From Firmicutes bacterium CAG:124 (GTDB lineage: Bacteria; Bacillota; Clostridia; Oscillospirales; Oscillospiraceae), in the NCBI GenBank assembly GCA_000432135.1, contig HF990651.1, positions 1 through 21,246 of the forward strand: a stretch of 21,246 nt of DNA. Direction: 5' to 3'. Numbering within the stretch: the first letter of the stretch is position 1; each line of letters opens with the position of its first letter. Made by a program: the position numbers and the translations under genes. Shown piece by piece: positions 12,755-21,246 of this stretch. The notes beneath the pieces are model-generated. The model searched no databases. It saw only the letters and a list, made by a program, of their open reading frames with translations, and had not been told where the DNA came from.

Positions 12755-12788
12755 GGCGGATTTCGTGCACGGACGTGCAAAACCCGCC
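12755..12788 (+). promoter_or_regulatory. Hairpin in the xdh operon leader
   Basis: An outer stem GGCGG (12755-12759) / CCGCC (12784-12788) encloses an inner inverted repeat GCAC (12767-12770) / GTGC (12775-12778). It lies between the -10 and the ribosome binding site (GGAGGT) and has no U-tract, so it is not a simple terminator. It could be an operator or a leader RNA structure; it does not match a riboswitch class I can recognise. Confidence 0.4.
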
Positions 12789-12815
12789 TGTAATCCGGCA
12801 AATGGAGGTAACCGA

Positions 12816-15110
12816 ATGAACATCGTAGGCAGAAGCGAGGTTCGTGTCGACGCCTTTGACAAGGCGACCGGCCGGACAAAATACTATGATGATCTGGCCC
12901 CGAAGGATGCGCTGCTCATCAGAGTCAAGCATTCGACCATTGCGCACGGCTTCGTCAAGTCGGTCGACATCAGCAAGGCCGAGAAAATTCCCGGCGTTGT
13001 CAAGATCCTGACCTGCTTCGACGTACCGGATATCCCGTTCCCCACGGCCGGCCACCCGTGGTCGATGGACCCGTCCCATCAGGACATTGCCGACCGGCAC
13101 CTGCTGAACCGGCACGTGCGCTATTACGGCGACGATGTCTGCGCTGTCATCGCCGAGGACGAGGTCGCGGCCATGCAGGCCGTGCGCGCCATCGAGGTCG
13201 AGTATGAGGAGCTGCCGTTCGTGCTCGACGTGCAGAAGGCCATGGAGCCCGGCGCGCCGCAGCTGCACGAGGCGTTCCCCAACAACATTCTCAAGCATAC
13301 GACCGCAGCGGCGGGCAATTACGCCGAGGCGATCAAAGAGCCGGGCCTCATCAAGGTCGAGGGCTGGTACGAAACGCCCACCGTGCAGCACTGCCACATC
13401 GAGAATCACGGCTGCTTCTGCTATGAGGAAAACGGCCGCCTCGTCGTGACCAGCTCCACGCAGATCCCGCACATCGTACGCCGCATCGTCGGACAGGCCC
13501 TGGGCCGTCCGTGGGGCGATATCCGCATCATCAAGCCGTACATCGGCGGCGGCTTCGGCAACAAGCAGGACGCGCTGTATGAGCCGCTGTGCGCCTGGTG
13601 CTGCACGCAGGTCGGCGGCCGTCTTGTCAAGCTCGACTGCTCGCGTGAGGAAACCTTCGTCTCCAACCGCGTCCGCCACGCCATCCGCACGCACATCATC
13701 TCGTGGCTGCATCCGGACGGCACCATCGCCGCCAAGAAGGTCGAATGCTTCTCCAATCAGGGCGGCTACGCCTCCCACGGCCATTCGATCGTGGCCAAGG
13801 CGCTCGGCTCATTCAACCAGCATTATCCCTGCCCCAACTTTGAGGGCGACGCTTACACCGTCTTCACCAACCGCCCGGCGGCGGGCGCCATGCGCGGCTA
13901 CGGCATGCCGCAGGCGTCGTTCGCGGACGAGTCCCACGCGGAGCAGTGTGCAGAGGCTGTCGGCATGACGCCGCTGGCCTACCGCTGGCAGAACCTGATG
14001 AAGCCCGGCTACGTCGACGGCTTCTCGAAAAACGAGCTTTACGAGGACTCCTACCGGCAGTGTATGGAAAAGGGTATGAAGGCCATCGGCTATGAGAAAA
14101 AGGTGAAGGCGTATGCCAACCAGACCGGCCCCATCCGCCGCGGCATCGGCCTTGCGACCTTCTGGTACAACACCGCCGTCTTCCCCATTTCGCTGGAAAC
14201 CTCCTCCTGCCGTCTGCAGCTGAACCTCGACGGCACGGTCAATCTGCAGGTCGGCGAAACCGAGATCGGTCAGGGCGCAGACACAGCCTACGCACAGATG
14301 TGCGCGGAGATCCTTGGCCTGTCCGATTATAAAAAGGTACACGTTCTGTCCTGTCAGGACACCGACGTGACCCCGACGGGCCTCGGCGCTTACGCCTCCC
14401 GTCAGACCTTTACGGCGGGCTTCTCCATCCGGCAGACATCCGAGATGCTGAAGCGGAAGATTCTCGAATACGCCTGCGAGCTCACGCGGCAGGCTACTTA
14501 TAACATGGACATCATCGACTCCAACATCGTCCGCATCACCGACGGCCGCGTGCTGATGAGCCTGTCCGAGCTGTCCATGACCGCGCAGTATAACCCCGTC
14601 CATTCCGAGCACCTCACAGCGGAATCTACTTACACCATCCGCAACAACGCCTATTCCTTCGGCTGCACATTCGCCGAGGTCGAAGTCGATATCCCGATGT
14701 GCAAGGTCAAGCTGCTGAACATCGTGAACGTCCACGACTGCGGCAAGCTCATCAACCCCGCGCTGGCTGAGGCGCAGGTGCACGGCGGTATGTCCATGGG
14801 CATCGGCTACGGCCTGTCCGAGCAGCTGCTGTTCGATGAGAAGACCGGACGGCCGCTCAACAATAACCTGCTTGACTACAAACTTTCGACCTTTATGGAT
14901 CATCCGAACCTCGAAGCCGAGTTTGTGGAAAACTATGAGCCGACCTCTGCGTTCGGCACCAAGGCGCTGGGCGAGCCGCCCGCCTGCTCCCCGGCCCCTG
15001 CCATCCGCAACGCCATTTATCATGCGACCGGCGTCGCCATCAATCAGGCGCCGATCACACCGCACGTCCTCTTCGCCAAATTCACCGAAGCGGGCTTGAT
15101 TCAGGACTGA
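12816..15110 (+). CDS. xdhA: Xanthine-dehydrogenase-family hydroxylase, molybdenum-binding subunit
   Basis: A 764-residue catalytic subunit of a molybdenum hydroxylase, normal length. Residues 1-115 form the alpha/beta hammerhead (GRSEVRVDAFDKATGRTKYY); then come the cofactor loops IGGGFGNKQD (about 242-251), GAMRGYGMPQ (about 357-366), GQGADTAYAQM (about 484-494), and the catalytic glutamate segment LGEPPACSPAP (about 721-731). Such enzymes hydroxylate purines or other N-heterocycles at the Mo centre, with electrons passing to [2Fe-2S] clusters and FAD in partner subunits. Start ATG 12816 has GGAGGT six bases upstream; an upstream in-frame ATG at 12753 lies in the leader without a site. It is first of three genes, 15 bases before the FAD subunit. 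Xanthine is the likeliest substrate, but nicotinate, other purines or a selenium-dependent hydroxylase remain possible. Confidence 0.9.
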   Translation: MNIVGRSEVRVDAFDKATGRTKYYDDLAPKDALLIRVKHSTIAHGFVKSVDISKAEKIPGVVKILTCFDVPDIPFPTAGHPWSMDPSHQDIADRHLLNRHVRYYGDDVCAVIAEDEVAAMQAVRAIEVEYEELPFVLDVQKAMEPGAPQLHEAFPNNILKHTTAAAGNYAEAIKEPGLIKVEGWYETPTVQHCHIENHGCFCYEENGRLVVTSSTQIPHIVRRIVGQALGRPWGDIRIIKPYIGGGFGNKQDALYEPLCAWCCTQVGGRLVKLDCSREETFVSNRVRHAIRTHIISWLHPDGTIAAKKVECFSNQGGYASHGHSIVAKALGSFNQHYPCPNFEGDAYTVFTNRPAAGAMRGYGMPQASFADESHAEQCAEAVGMTPLAYRWQNLMKPGYVDGFSKNELYEDSYRQCMEKGMKAIGYEKKVKAYANQTGPIRRGIGLATFWYNTAVFPISLETSSCRLQLNLDGTVNLQVGETEIGQGADTAYAQMCAEILGLSDYKKVHVLSCQDTDVTPTGLGAYASRQTFTAGFSIRQTSEMLKRKILEYACELTRQATYNMDIIDSNIVRITDGRVLMSLSELSMTAQYNPVHSEHLTAESTYTIRNNAYSFGCTFAEVEVDIPMCKVKLLNIVNVHDCGKLINPALAEAQVHGGMSMGIGYGLSEQLLFDEKTGRPLNNNLLDYKLSTFMDHPNLEAEFVENYEPTSAFGTKALGEPPACSPAPAIRNAIYHATGVAINQAPITPHVLFAKFTEAGLIQD

Positions 15111-15125
15111 GGGAGGGAACAGACT

Positions 15126-16012
15126 ATGTATGATATGAAAGCGCTCTATGAAGCGTACAGCGTAGAAGAAGCAGTCAAGCTTCGTCTGGAGCATCCCGAA
15201 GCGCAGATCATCGCAGGCGGCACGGACGTGCTCGTTCAGATGCGCGAAGGCCGCCGCGCGGGCAAGGAGCTGATCTCCATTCAGAAGATCGACTCCATGC
15301 GCGGCGTCAGCATGGATGAAGACGAGAACATCCGCATCGGCTCGCTTACAACCTTCTCCCATATTACGCGCAACCCCATCATCATCGAAAAGATCAACGT
15401 GCTGGGCGAAGCCGTCGACATGGTCGGCGGCCCGCAGATCCGCAACGCCGGCACCATCGGCGGCAACACCTGCAACGGCGTGACCTCGGCGGACTCCGCC
15501 TCGACGCTCCACGCATGGGAAGCCATCATCGAGCTGACCGGCGTGAACGGCAAGCGGTATCTGCCCATCAAGGACTTCTACATCAAGGCCGGTACGGTCG
15601 ACATCAACGTCGCCGAGGGCGAAATTCAGACCGCGATCCTGATCCCGAAGGCCTCGTGGGAAAACACGAAGGGCTTCTATATCAAATACGGCATGCGCAA
15701 CGCCATGGAGATCGCCACGACCGGCTGCTCGGTCAATGTGCGGCTGTCCGGGGACAAGAAGACGTTCGACCGCGTGCGCATCGCCTACGGCGTCGCAGGC
15801 CCCGTGCCCATGCGCGCACCGAGCGCCGAGGCCGTTGTGAACGGCCAGCCCGTCACAATGGAAAATGTTGAGGCGTTCTCCAAGGCCGTTCTGGAGGACA
15901 TCAATCCCCGTGATTCCTGGCGTGCCAGCAAGGCGTTCCGCAAGCACATCGCCGTGGAAATGGCCAAGCGCGCGCTCATTGAGTCTGTCAAACGCTGCGG
16001 AGGTGAGATCTG

Positions 16013-16013
<1 letters not shown>
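15126..16013 (+). CDS. xdhB: Xanthine-dehydrogenase-family hydroxylase, FAD-binding subunit
   Basis: A 295-residue FAD-binding subunit of the CO dehydrogenase/xanthine dehydrogenase type, which passes electrons from the iron-sulfur subunit to the final acceptor. The two flavin-binding signatures are intact: IIAGGTDVLVQMREG (residues 28-42) and GGPQIRNAGTIGGNTCNG (101-118); the C-terminal CODH-type domain (RVRIAYGVAGPVPMRAPSAE) follows. Start ATG 15126 has GGGAGG nine bases upstream. Its stop codon overlaps the start of the iron-sulfur subunit gene (TGATG at 16011-16015), so their translation is coupled. The subunit order Mo-FAD-FeS follows E. coli xdhABC. Confidence 0.93.
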
Positions 16014-16519
<506 letters not shown>

Positions 16520-16532
16520 TTCCCATACCGAC

Positions 16533-16570
16533 GCCCCTTGTCATGCAGCGCATGACAAGGGGCTTTTTTT
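16533..16570 (+). terminator. Intrinsic terminator of the xdh operon
   Basis: A perfect 13-bp stem, GCCCCTTGTCATG (16533-16545) with CATGACAAGGGGC (16551-16563), five-base loop, then seven T. Confidence 0.95.
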
Positions 16571-16626
16571 ATTACAAGCGCAGGAAGCTTGAAACGGCGA
16601 TTGCTGTTTTGGGGATATAAGGAAAT

Positions 16627-16661
16627 CCCCCTCCGGGCGGCGGACTGCCATTCGGAGGGGG
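16627..16661 (-). terminator. Probable terminator of the ECF-S gene
   Basis: CCCCCTCCG (16627-16635) pairs with CGGAGGGGG (16653-16661); read on the minus strand it lies seven bases after the ECF-S gene and is followed by ATTTCCTTAT, a moderate T-rich stretch. Confidence 0.6.
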
Positions 16662-16667
16662 TGCTGT

Positions 16668-17264
16668 TTATTTTTCCAGCTGCTTCTGCACGACCTGCAC
16701 GATGCGTGCGATCGCGGCGCTCATAGCCGCATTGACAGCGAATTCCACGAGGAAGTTCACGCCGATGAACGCGACGAACAGAAAATAGACAATGTTCGTG
16801 CCGCCCGCGTAGTCCTGCAGAACGGGCTTGAAGACCGTGAGCATCCCGATGGCAAACACGCCGGTGTTCACGACCGGGGCCGTCAGCGCGGCGAGTATGC
16901 AGCTGATCGTCTGCCTCTGCCGCAGCGCCTTTGCGACGAGTCCCGCGCAAAGCCCGCACAGAACGGCCTTGCCGACGCACACGACGACGAGCCAGAACGG
17001 GCTTGCGACCCACAAGACGTTTGTAAATTCATCCGCGCCCGTGATGCCCGCGATGAGGCAGACGATCCCGAACACCGCGCCAAGACCGGCTCCCGCGCCG
17101 GGCCCGAAGAGGATCGCGCCGACGACGATGGGAACCAGCGTCAGCGAGATCGGGACCGGCCCGATGCGGATGCCGCTTGCGACGGTCTGCAGGACGACGA
17201 CCAGCGCGGCCAGCAAGGCCAGCGAGGTCAGACGGACAACGGATGCATGGTTTTTGCGATTCAT
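16668..17264 (-). CDS. ECF transporter S component (substrate unknown)
   Basis: A 198-residue integral membrane protein with about six hydrophobic segments, typical in size and shape for the substrate-binding S component of energy-coupling-factor vitamin transporters. The N-terminal SVVRLTSLALLAALVVVLQT carries the small-residue-rich first helix that contacts the shared EcfT subunit, and PVPISLTLVPIVVGAILFGP is the usual second segment. No EcfA or EcfT gene is adjacent, so it would use a shared module encoded elsewhere. Start ATG 17264 has GGAGGT five bases upstream. No riboswitch that I can recognise lies upstream, so the vitamin cannot be assigned. It is convergent with the xdh operon. It belongs to the broad S-component family; folate, pantothenate and others are all possible. 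Confidence 0.85.
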   Translation of the reverse strand: MNRKNHASVVRLTSLALLAALVVVLQTVASGIRIGPVPISLTLVPIVVGAILFGPGAGAGLGAVFGIVCLIAGITGADEFTNVLWVASPFWLVVVCVGKAVLCGLCAGLVAKALRQRQTISCILAALTAPVVNTGVFAIGMLTVFKPVLQDYAGGTNIVYFLFVAFIGVNFLVEFAVNAAMSAAIARIVQVVQKQLEK

Positions 17265-17283
17265 AAGTACCTCCTGCTGTCAC

Positions 17284-17298
17284 TCCGGATATTCCGGA
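17284..17298. promoter_or_regulatory. Small inverted repeat in the ECF-S leader
   Basis: TCCGGA (17284-17289), TAT, TCCGGA (17293-17298), about ten bases upstream of the ribosome binding site of the ECF-S gene. It could be an operator or a short RNA hairpin. The 240-base gap 17265-17504 otherwise shows only the hairpin at 17385; I find no clear promoter. Confidence 0.35.
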
Positions 17299-17374
17299 TG
17301 CAACGCAAATTTATTTGACAGCACTACACAATTACAGCGCACAGCTTGCTTGCATATTTTTCGCCATGCTTCAC

Positions 17375-17405
17375 AAAAATCCTCGGAAATCCACAAAGGA
17401 TTTCC
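17375..17405 (-). terminator. Candidate weak terminator after ftsK/spoIIIE
   Basis: On the minus strand GGAAATCC (17405-17398), five-base loop, GGATTTCC (17392-17385), then GAGGA and five T (17379-17375). The perfect 8-bp stem is AT-rich, about 100 bases downstream of the ftsK stop. Confidence 0.5.
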
Positions 17406-17504
17406 TCCGGCTTTTGTTTGCCTGGCAAAAAATCCGCTGGCGCAATCTGTACACTGAAATTGTTCCGTGCAGTCATTTTATTTATACTTTTTCCAAATAA
17501 AGGA

Positions 17505-20183
17505 TCACGGAATTTCTTCCTCGACGGGTTCGCTGGAAATGGGCGCGCCGTCCTTGATGGCCTGCCACTGCTCGCGCGTGATGAGCAGCTGACGGGGCTT
17601 CGAGCCCTCGAACGGGCCGACGATGCCGCGCTCCTCCATCTCGTCCATGATGCGCGCCGCGCGGGCATAGCCCAGCTTCAGACGGCGCTGGAGCATGGAG
17701 ACGGAGGCCTGTCCGGTCTCCAGAATGACATCGACCGCCGCCGGGAGCATTTCGTCGCCGTCAGAGCCATCTGTCTCTGCGGCTGTGCTGCCAGAGCTGC
17801 CGGAGCCGGTTTTCCCGCTCTCGGCCGCCTTTTTGTCGATCTCGGCCATGACGGAATCGGAGTATTCCGCTTCGCTGGATGCCTTGACGAAGGAGACGAC
17901 CTCCTGCACCTCGTCGTCTGTGATAAAGCAGCCCTGCACGCGCTTGGGTTTGCCCTGTCCGAGCGGCGCATAGAGCATATCGCCCTTGCCGACGAGCTTT
18001 TCCGCGCCCGCCGTATCGAGAATGATGCGCGACTCCATCGCGGAGGCGACAGCGAACGCGATGCGTGAGGGGATGTTGGCCTTCATCAGGCCGGTGATCA
18101 CGTCCGCGGACGGACGCTGCGTGGCAATGACCAGATGAATGCCCGACGCACGGCCCATCTGCGCGATGCGGCAGATCGATTCCTCGACCTCCTTGGCCGC
18201 GACCAGCATGAGGTCAGCCAGCTCGTCGATCACAACGACGATCTGCGGCATGGGTTCGAGCTCATCGTCCGCTGAGGCCCGCGCCTGCTTGTTGTAGGAT
18301 TCGAGATCGCGGACGCCTGCGTCCGCCATCATGCGGTAGCGCCGCATCATCTCCGTCACGGCCCACTGCAGGCTGCCCGCAGCCTTTTTCGGGTCTGTGA
18401 CGACGGGGATGAGCAGGTGCGGAATGCCGTTGTAAATGCCAAGCTCGACCATCTTCGGGTCGATCATGATGAGCTTGACCTCCTCGGGCTTTGCCTTATA
18501 GAGAAGGGAGATAATCAGCGAGTTCATGCAGACCGATTTGCCGGAGCCGGTCGTACCGGCGATCAGCAGATGCGGCAGCTTGCCGATATCGCCGATGATG
18601 CGGTTGCCGCCGATGTCCTTGCCGACAGCGAAGGACACGCGGGACTTGCACTTTTCAAATTCCGGCGAATCGATGACCTCGCGCGCCATGACGACCGAGA
18701 CGATCCGGTTCGGTACCTCGATGCCGACAACGGAGATCTTGTCCGGGATGGCCGCGATGCGGACGCCGGACGCGCCGAGGGCCAGCGCGATATCGTCGGC
18801 CAGATTCGTGACCTTGGAGAGCTTCACGCCGCGCTGCAGCTCCAGCTCGTACCGCGTGACCGACGGGCCGCGCGTAACATTGATGATATGCGCCTCGATG
18901 CCGAAGGATTGGAGCGTGTCGCTCAGGCGCTCGGCGTTCTGCCGCATTTCCTCCGTGCCGTCGTGCGACTGGCCGCTTCCGGCCTTCAGGAGCGACACGG
19001 GCGGGAATTCGTATTCCGGCTTCTGCGGCTCCTGCTGGCCGATCTCCTGCGCGATCTGGGCCGCTTCGAGCTGCACGTCCGCCTTTTTGAGCTTTTCCGG
19101 CTGCTCCGGGATCTCGACCGGCGGCAGCGGCTGTGCGGCGGGAGCCGGCTTCGGTGCATCAAAATGGTCGATCACGAGCGGCGGCATCTGGTGCGGCAGG
19201 TCCATGGGAATGACGTTCGGCACGGGCGGCGCTTCCTCCGCCGGGGCCTCCTGCGTGTCCGCGATCAGCGCGTCAAACTGGGATTTATAATCCGTATGGA
19301 CAGGCGGCTGCTCCGCCTCCTCCGCGGCGGGCGCCTGCGGCGGCTCGGGCAGAGGTGCTGCGGCAGGCTTCTCCTGCCGGCGGCTGTTTTCCACAAAAAC
19401 GTCCGGGCGCACCGGCGCGTTTTTCCTGCCCGCGGTCTTCTTCTCCGGCTGCTCCGGCAGAGGGGGATCGTCGACCGGAAGGTCAAAGTCGCTCGCACGG
19501 GAGGCCCGGCGCTGCTCCGTGCGCTGCACGTGCTCGATGTGCTTGTTCGCAACGGTATCGACGAGCACCTGCGCCGGGTCCTTGTGCTCGCGCTGCGGCT
19601 CGGCATATTCCGCGCGGGGCCGGTTCCTGATGGCCGTCACGATGCTTGCCACCGTCATGTTAAGACTTGTGATCAGGCTCAGCAGCATCCCCACGATCAC
19701 GACCGCAGCCGCGCCGATGCGGCTGATGAGCGCTTCAAGCAGGCTCGCAATACCGCCTGCCAGAACGCCGCCTGCCGTGCCGTCGATGCCGCCGTCCCAG
19801 AGCGCGGAAATGACGCTCCAATCCCAGTCCGCGTCAAATTTTCCGCCGACCAGCTGCACCAGACTGCCAATCAGCATGGCCGTCAGGAACGTGCAGGTCA
19901 CGCGCAGCGCGACAGGCCTGCCGTCGTGCAGGATCAGGATCAAAAAGCTCATGATGAACGAGAACGGCAGGATGTAAAAGCCCGCGCCGATCAGACCCCG
20001 GAACACCGACGTCATCAGATCCAGAAACGCCGCGTTCACCTTGAAGCAGCACAAGATCGTCAGCAGCGCAAGCAGGCCGCAGACCGTCGCGCCGATCTCG
20101 CGCCGGATGGGCGCGGACTGCTTTTTTGTTGTTTTTTTCCGTCCGCGGGAGGCCGTGGACTTTCTTTTGTTCGCAGAAGCCAT
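17505..20183 (-). CDS. ftsK: DNA translocase FtsK/SpoIIIE
   Basis: An 892-residue DNA motor that pumps chromosomal DNA through the division or sporulation septum. The basic N-terminus (KRKSTASRGRKKTTKK) leads to about four membrane helices (residues 30-175), then a proline/glutamate-rich linker (about 195-405), the RecA-like motor with Walker A GTTGSGKS (about 542-549) and Walker B VVVIDELADL (about 646-655), and a C-terminal winged-helix gamma domain (SVSMLQRRLKLGYARAARIM...EGSKPRQLL) that reads orienting DNA motifs. The length and linker are within the FtsK/SpoIIIE range; in a spore-former it could serve as SpoIIIE, and the two names cannot be separated from sequence alone. Start ATG 20183 has GAGGTG ten bases upstream; the upstream open frame is antisense-like and lies within uppP. 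It is 14 bases downstream of uppP, in one operon. Confidence 0.95.
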   Translation of the reverse strand: MASANKRKSTASRGRKKTTKKQSAPIRREIGATVCGLLALLTILCCFKVNAAFLDLMTSVFRGLIGAGFYILPFSFIMSFLILILHDGRPVALRVTCTFLTAMLIGSLVQLVGGKFDADWDWSVISALWDGGIDGTAGGVLAGGIASLLEALISRIGAAAVVIVGMLLSLITSLNMTVASIVTAIRNRPRAEYAEPQREHKDPAQVLVDTVANKHIEHVQRTEQRRASRASDFDLPVDDPPLPEQPEKKTAGRKNAPVRPDVFVENSRRQEKPAAAPLPEPPQAPAAEEAEQPPVHTDYKSQFDALIADTQEAPAEEAPPVPNVIPMDLPHQMPPLVIDHFDAPKPAPAAQPLPPVEIPEQPEKLKKADVQLEAAQIAQEIGQQEPQKPEYEFPPVSLLKAGSGQSHDGTEEMRQNAERLSDTLQSFGIEAHIINVTRGPSVTRYELELQRGVKLSKVTNLADDIALALGASGVRIAAIPDKISVVGIEVPNRIVSVVMAREVIDSPEFEKCKSRVSFAVGKDIGGNRIIGDIGKLPHLLIAGTTGSGKSVCMNSLIISLLYKAKPEEVKLIMIDPKMVELGIYNGIPHLLIPVVTDPKKAAGSLQWAVTEMMRRYRMMADAGVRDLESYNKQARASADDELEPMPQIVVVIDELADLMLVAAKEVEESICRIAQMGRASGIHLVIATQRPSADVITGLMKANIPSRIAFAVASAMESRIILDTAGAEKLVGKGDMLYAPLGQGKPKRVQGCFITDDEVQEVVSFVKASSEAEYSDSVMAEIDKKAAESGKTGSGSSGSTAAETDGSDGDEMLPAAVDVILETGQASVSMLQRRLKLGYARAARIMDEMEERGIVGPFEGSKPRQLLITREQWQAIKDGAPISSEPVEEEIP

Positions 20184-20197
20184 GTGACCAAAACACC

Positions 20198-21028
20198 TCA
20201 CGAGATCAGGGACAGGATCAGCGTCAACAGACCCGCACCCCAGCAGTAATAACAGAAGCCGCCGAATTTTCCGCGCTGCGCAATGCGGTTGAGCGCGAAA
20301 ATGGCAAGATATCCGGAGACAAGCGCGGCGGCGACGCCGCACAGATACATCGGGACCTCCGCCCAGTTGATCCCGGCGGAAATTGCCTTTACGAGCGAAA
20401 TGAGATTCGCGCCGAGCACGGCGGGAATGGAAAGGAAGAACGAGAATTTGACGGCAAACGTTCGGTCAAACCCGCGCAGCATCCCGGCGGAGATCGTCGT
20501 CCCGGAACGCGACAAGCCCGGCACGACCGCGATCATCTGCGCAAGGCCGATGACCAGCGCATCCGAGAGCGTCATGGCCTTTTCCGTCTTGTTGCCGTGG
20601 CCGTAGCGGTCGGCGGCCAGCAGCAGAAAGCCCGTCGCGATCAGGGCAAAGCCGATGAAGAACGTATCGTAGAACAGGGGGTCAAGGTAGTCGCTCAGGA
20701 ACGCCGCCGGGATGAGCGGCAGCGTCGCCGCGATGAGAAACAGCAGCAGCCGCCGCCTTGCCGGGTCCTGCCGCGCGCCGCGCTTGGGCTTCTGCAGGTG
20801 CAGCATCATCAGGCCCTCGCGGCAAAGCCCGCGCAGCTCCGTATGATACGCGAAGATCACCGCCCCAAGCGTCCCCAGATGCAGCAGCACGTCGAACAGC
20901 ATCTGGTTTTCCAGATCGCCGATGCGCAGGAAGTTTTGCAGGATCGCAAGATGTCCGGAGCTGGAGATCGGCAAAAACTCCGCAAGCCCCTGTATGAGCC
21001 CAAGTAAAATGGCTGTCCAATAGGTCAT
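20198..21028 (-). CDS. uppP: Undecaprenyl-diphosphate phosphatase UppP (BacA)
   Basis: A 276-residue membrane enzyme that dephosphorylates undecaprenyl pyrophosphate to recycle the lipid carrier for peptidoglycan and other envelope polymers; in many bacteria it also gives bacitracin tolerance. The two catalytic signatures are intact: AEFLPISSSGHLAI (residues 16-29, with E17 and H26) and VVPGLSRSGTTISAG (the arginine and serine of SRSGTT). About eight hydrophobic segments match the family. Start ATG 21028 with GGAGG seven bases upstream; an in-frame ATG 15 codons upstream has no site and adds a non-conserved tail. It is first of an operon with ftsK/spoIIIE. Confidence 0.96.
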   Translation of the reverse strand: MTYWTAILLGLIQGLAEFLPISSSGHLAILQNFLRIGDLENQMLFDVLLHLGTLGAVIFAYHTELRGLCREGLMMLHLQKPKRGARQDPARRRLLLFLIAATLPLIPAAFLSDYLDPLFYDTFFIGFALIATGFLLLAADRYGHGNKTEKAMTLSDALVIGLAQMIAVVPGLSRSGTTISAGMLRGFDRTFAVKFSFFLSIPAVLGANLISLVKAISAGINWAEVPMYLCGVAAALVSGYLAIFALNRIAQRGKFGGFCYYCWGAGLLTLILSLIS

Positions 21029-21109
21029 ACCAGTTCCTCCGTCTGGAAAGTCGCCGCCCGCACCGGTCGGCATACCAATTTATATTAACACAGATTCAAA
21101 AATATTTCC

Positions 21110-21136
21110 ACTATACGTTCGAAAAAAGCGCGTCAA
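21110..21136 (-). promoter_or_regulatory. Possible promoter of the uppP-ftsK operon
   Basis: Minus strand TTGACG (21136-21131), 15-base spacer, TATAGT (21115-21110). The spacer is short; an alternative -35, TTTTGA, gives 17 bases. The leader would be about 75 bases. Confidence 0.35.
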
Positions 21137-21184
21137 AAAGAATCCGAGCGCTTCCATGTTTTTATGGCGCAATTTGCGGTTTTC

Positions 21185-21193
21185 TGTTATACT
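21185..21193 (+). promoter_or_regulatory. Possible extended -10 promoter reading out of the window
   Basis: TG (21185-21186), one base, TATACT (21188-21193), with a poor -35 region. No coding start is visible in the remaining 53 bases. Confidence 0.35.
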
Positions 21194-21246
21194 GGATGCA
21201 GGAAAACGACGATTAGGGTGTATCTGAAAACTCATGATGTGACCGG

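Noticed and set aside
17265..17504. Vitamin riboswitch upstream of the ECF-S gene
   Set aside because: I could not find the conserved cores of thiamin, folate, riboflavin or cobalamin riboswitches; only simple inverted repeats are present.
18417..20249. 610-codon plus-strand open frame over ftsK/spoIIIE
   Set aside because: The arginine- and aspartate-rich translation is typical of an antisense shadow; ftsK motifs are intact on the minus strand.
21214..21246. Possible insertion-sequence end (GGGTGTATCTGAAAACTC)
   Set aside because: It resembles terminal repeats of some transposons but the window ends before a partner repeat or transposase could be seen.

Overview
The window looks like a stretch of chromosome from a high-GC, anaerobic, endospore-forming Clostridia, most likely of the Oscillospirales/Ruminococcaceae type. 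This is inferred from the gene set (a SpoVB-like flippase, a SpoIIIE/FtsK translocase with the sporulator-type C-terminus, an ECF transporter S component, a DUF523/TudS desulfidase, and CIRCE-controlled htpG), from strong GGAGG-type ribosome binding sites, and from short REP-like intergenic hairpins. No phage, plasmid, CRISPR array or complete insertion sequence is visible. No database search was possible, so product names rest on motifs and family recall.

Layout. Positions 1-1848 (minus strand) hold the 5' part of a SpoVB/MATE-like flippase gene cut by the window edge, an unrecognised polytopic membrane protein, and rsmE (16S rRNA U1498 methyltransferase). A tRNA-Leu(GAG) gene with a textbook promoter follows on the plus strand, with an unusual set of inverted repeats running out of its 3' end. 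Positions 2229-3131 (minus) hold a DUF4085-like protein and a Nudix hydrolase. Divergent from them at 3327-6117 (plus) is an ADP-ribose-themed group: a macro-domain protein with a C-terminal helix-turn-helix-like domain, then, after a 340-bp spacer filled with three REP-like hairpins, a translationally coupled pair of a von Willebrand A (MIDAS) protein and an ADP-ribosylglycohydrolase. This group is the best candidate here for an undescribed system: two ADP-ribose-processing domains, a metal-dependent adhesion/scaffold domain, a putative DNA-binding module and a palindrome at the vWA promoter.

Positions 6170-8202 hold htpG under an extended -10 promoter overlapped by a perfect CIRCE element. 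Next come a TudS/DUF523 gene (plus), a YciQ-type DUF2207 membrane protein (minus), and a divergent glycerate 2-kinase gene (plus). Positions 11981-16519 are a molybdenum-hydroxylase module: mocA (molybdenum cofactor cytidylyltransferase, minus) divergent from a three-gene operon for the Mo-binding, FAD and [2Fe-2S] subunits of a xanthine-dehydrogenase-family enzyme. MocA would supply the cytidylated cofactor that the enzyme uses. The right end (minus) carries an ECF transporter S component and a two-gene operon uppP-ftsK/spoIIIE.

Transcription signals are unusually readable. Most promoters have a 16-18 bp spacer and a good -10, often extended (TGn), and six of them use a -35 beginning TTGC rather than the consensus TTGA. 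Intergenic regions are short. The only gene-free stretch over 300 bases is 4338-4677 (REP-like repeats plus the vWA promoter); 1849-2228 is occupied by the tRNA gene and its flanking hairpins.
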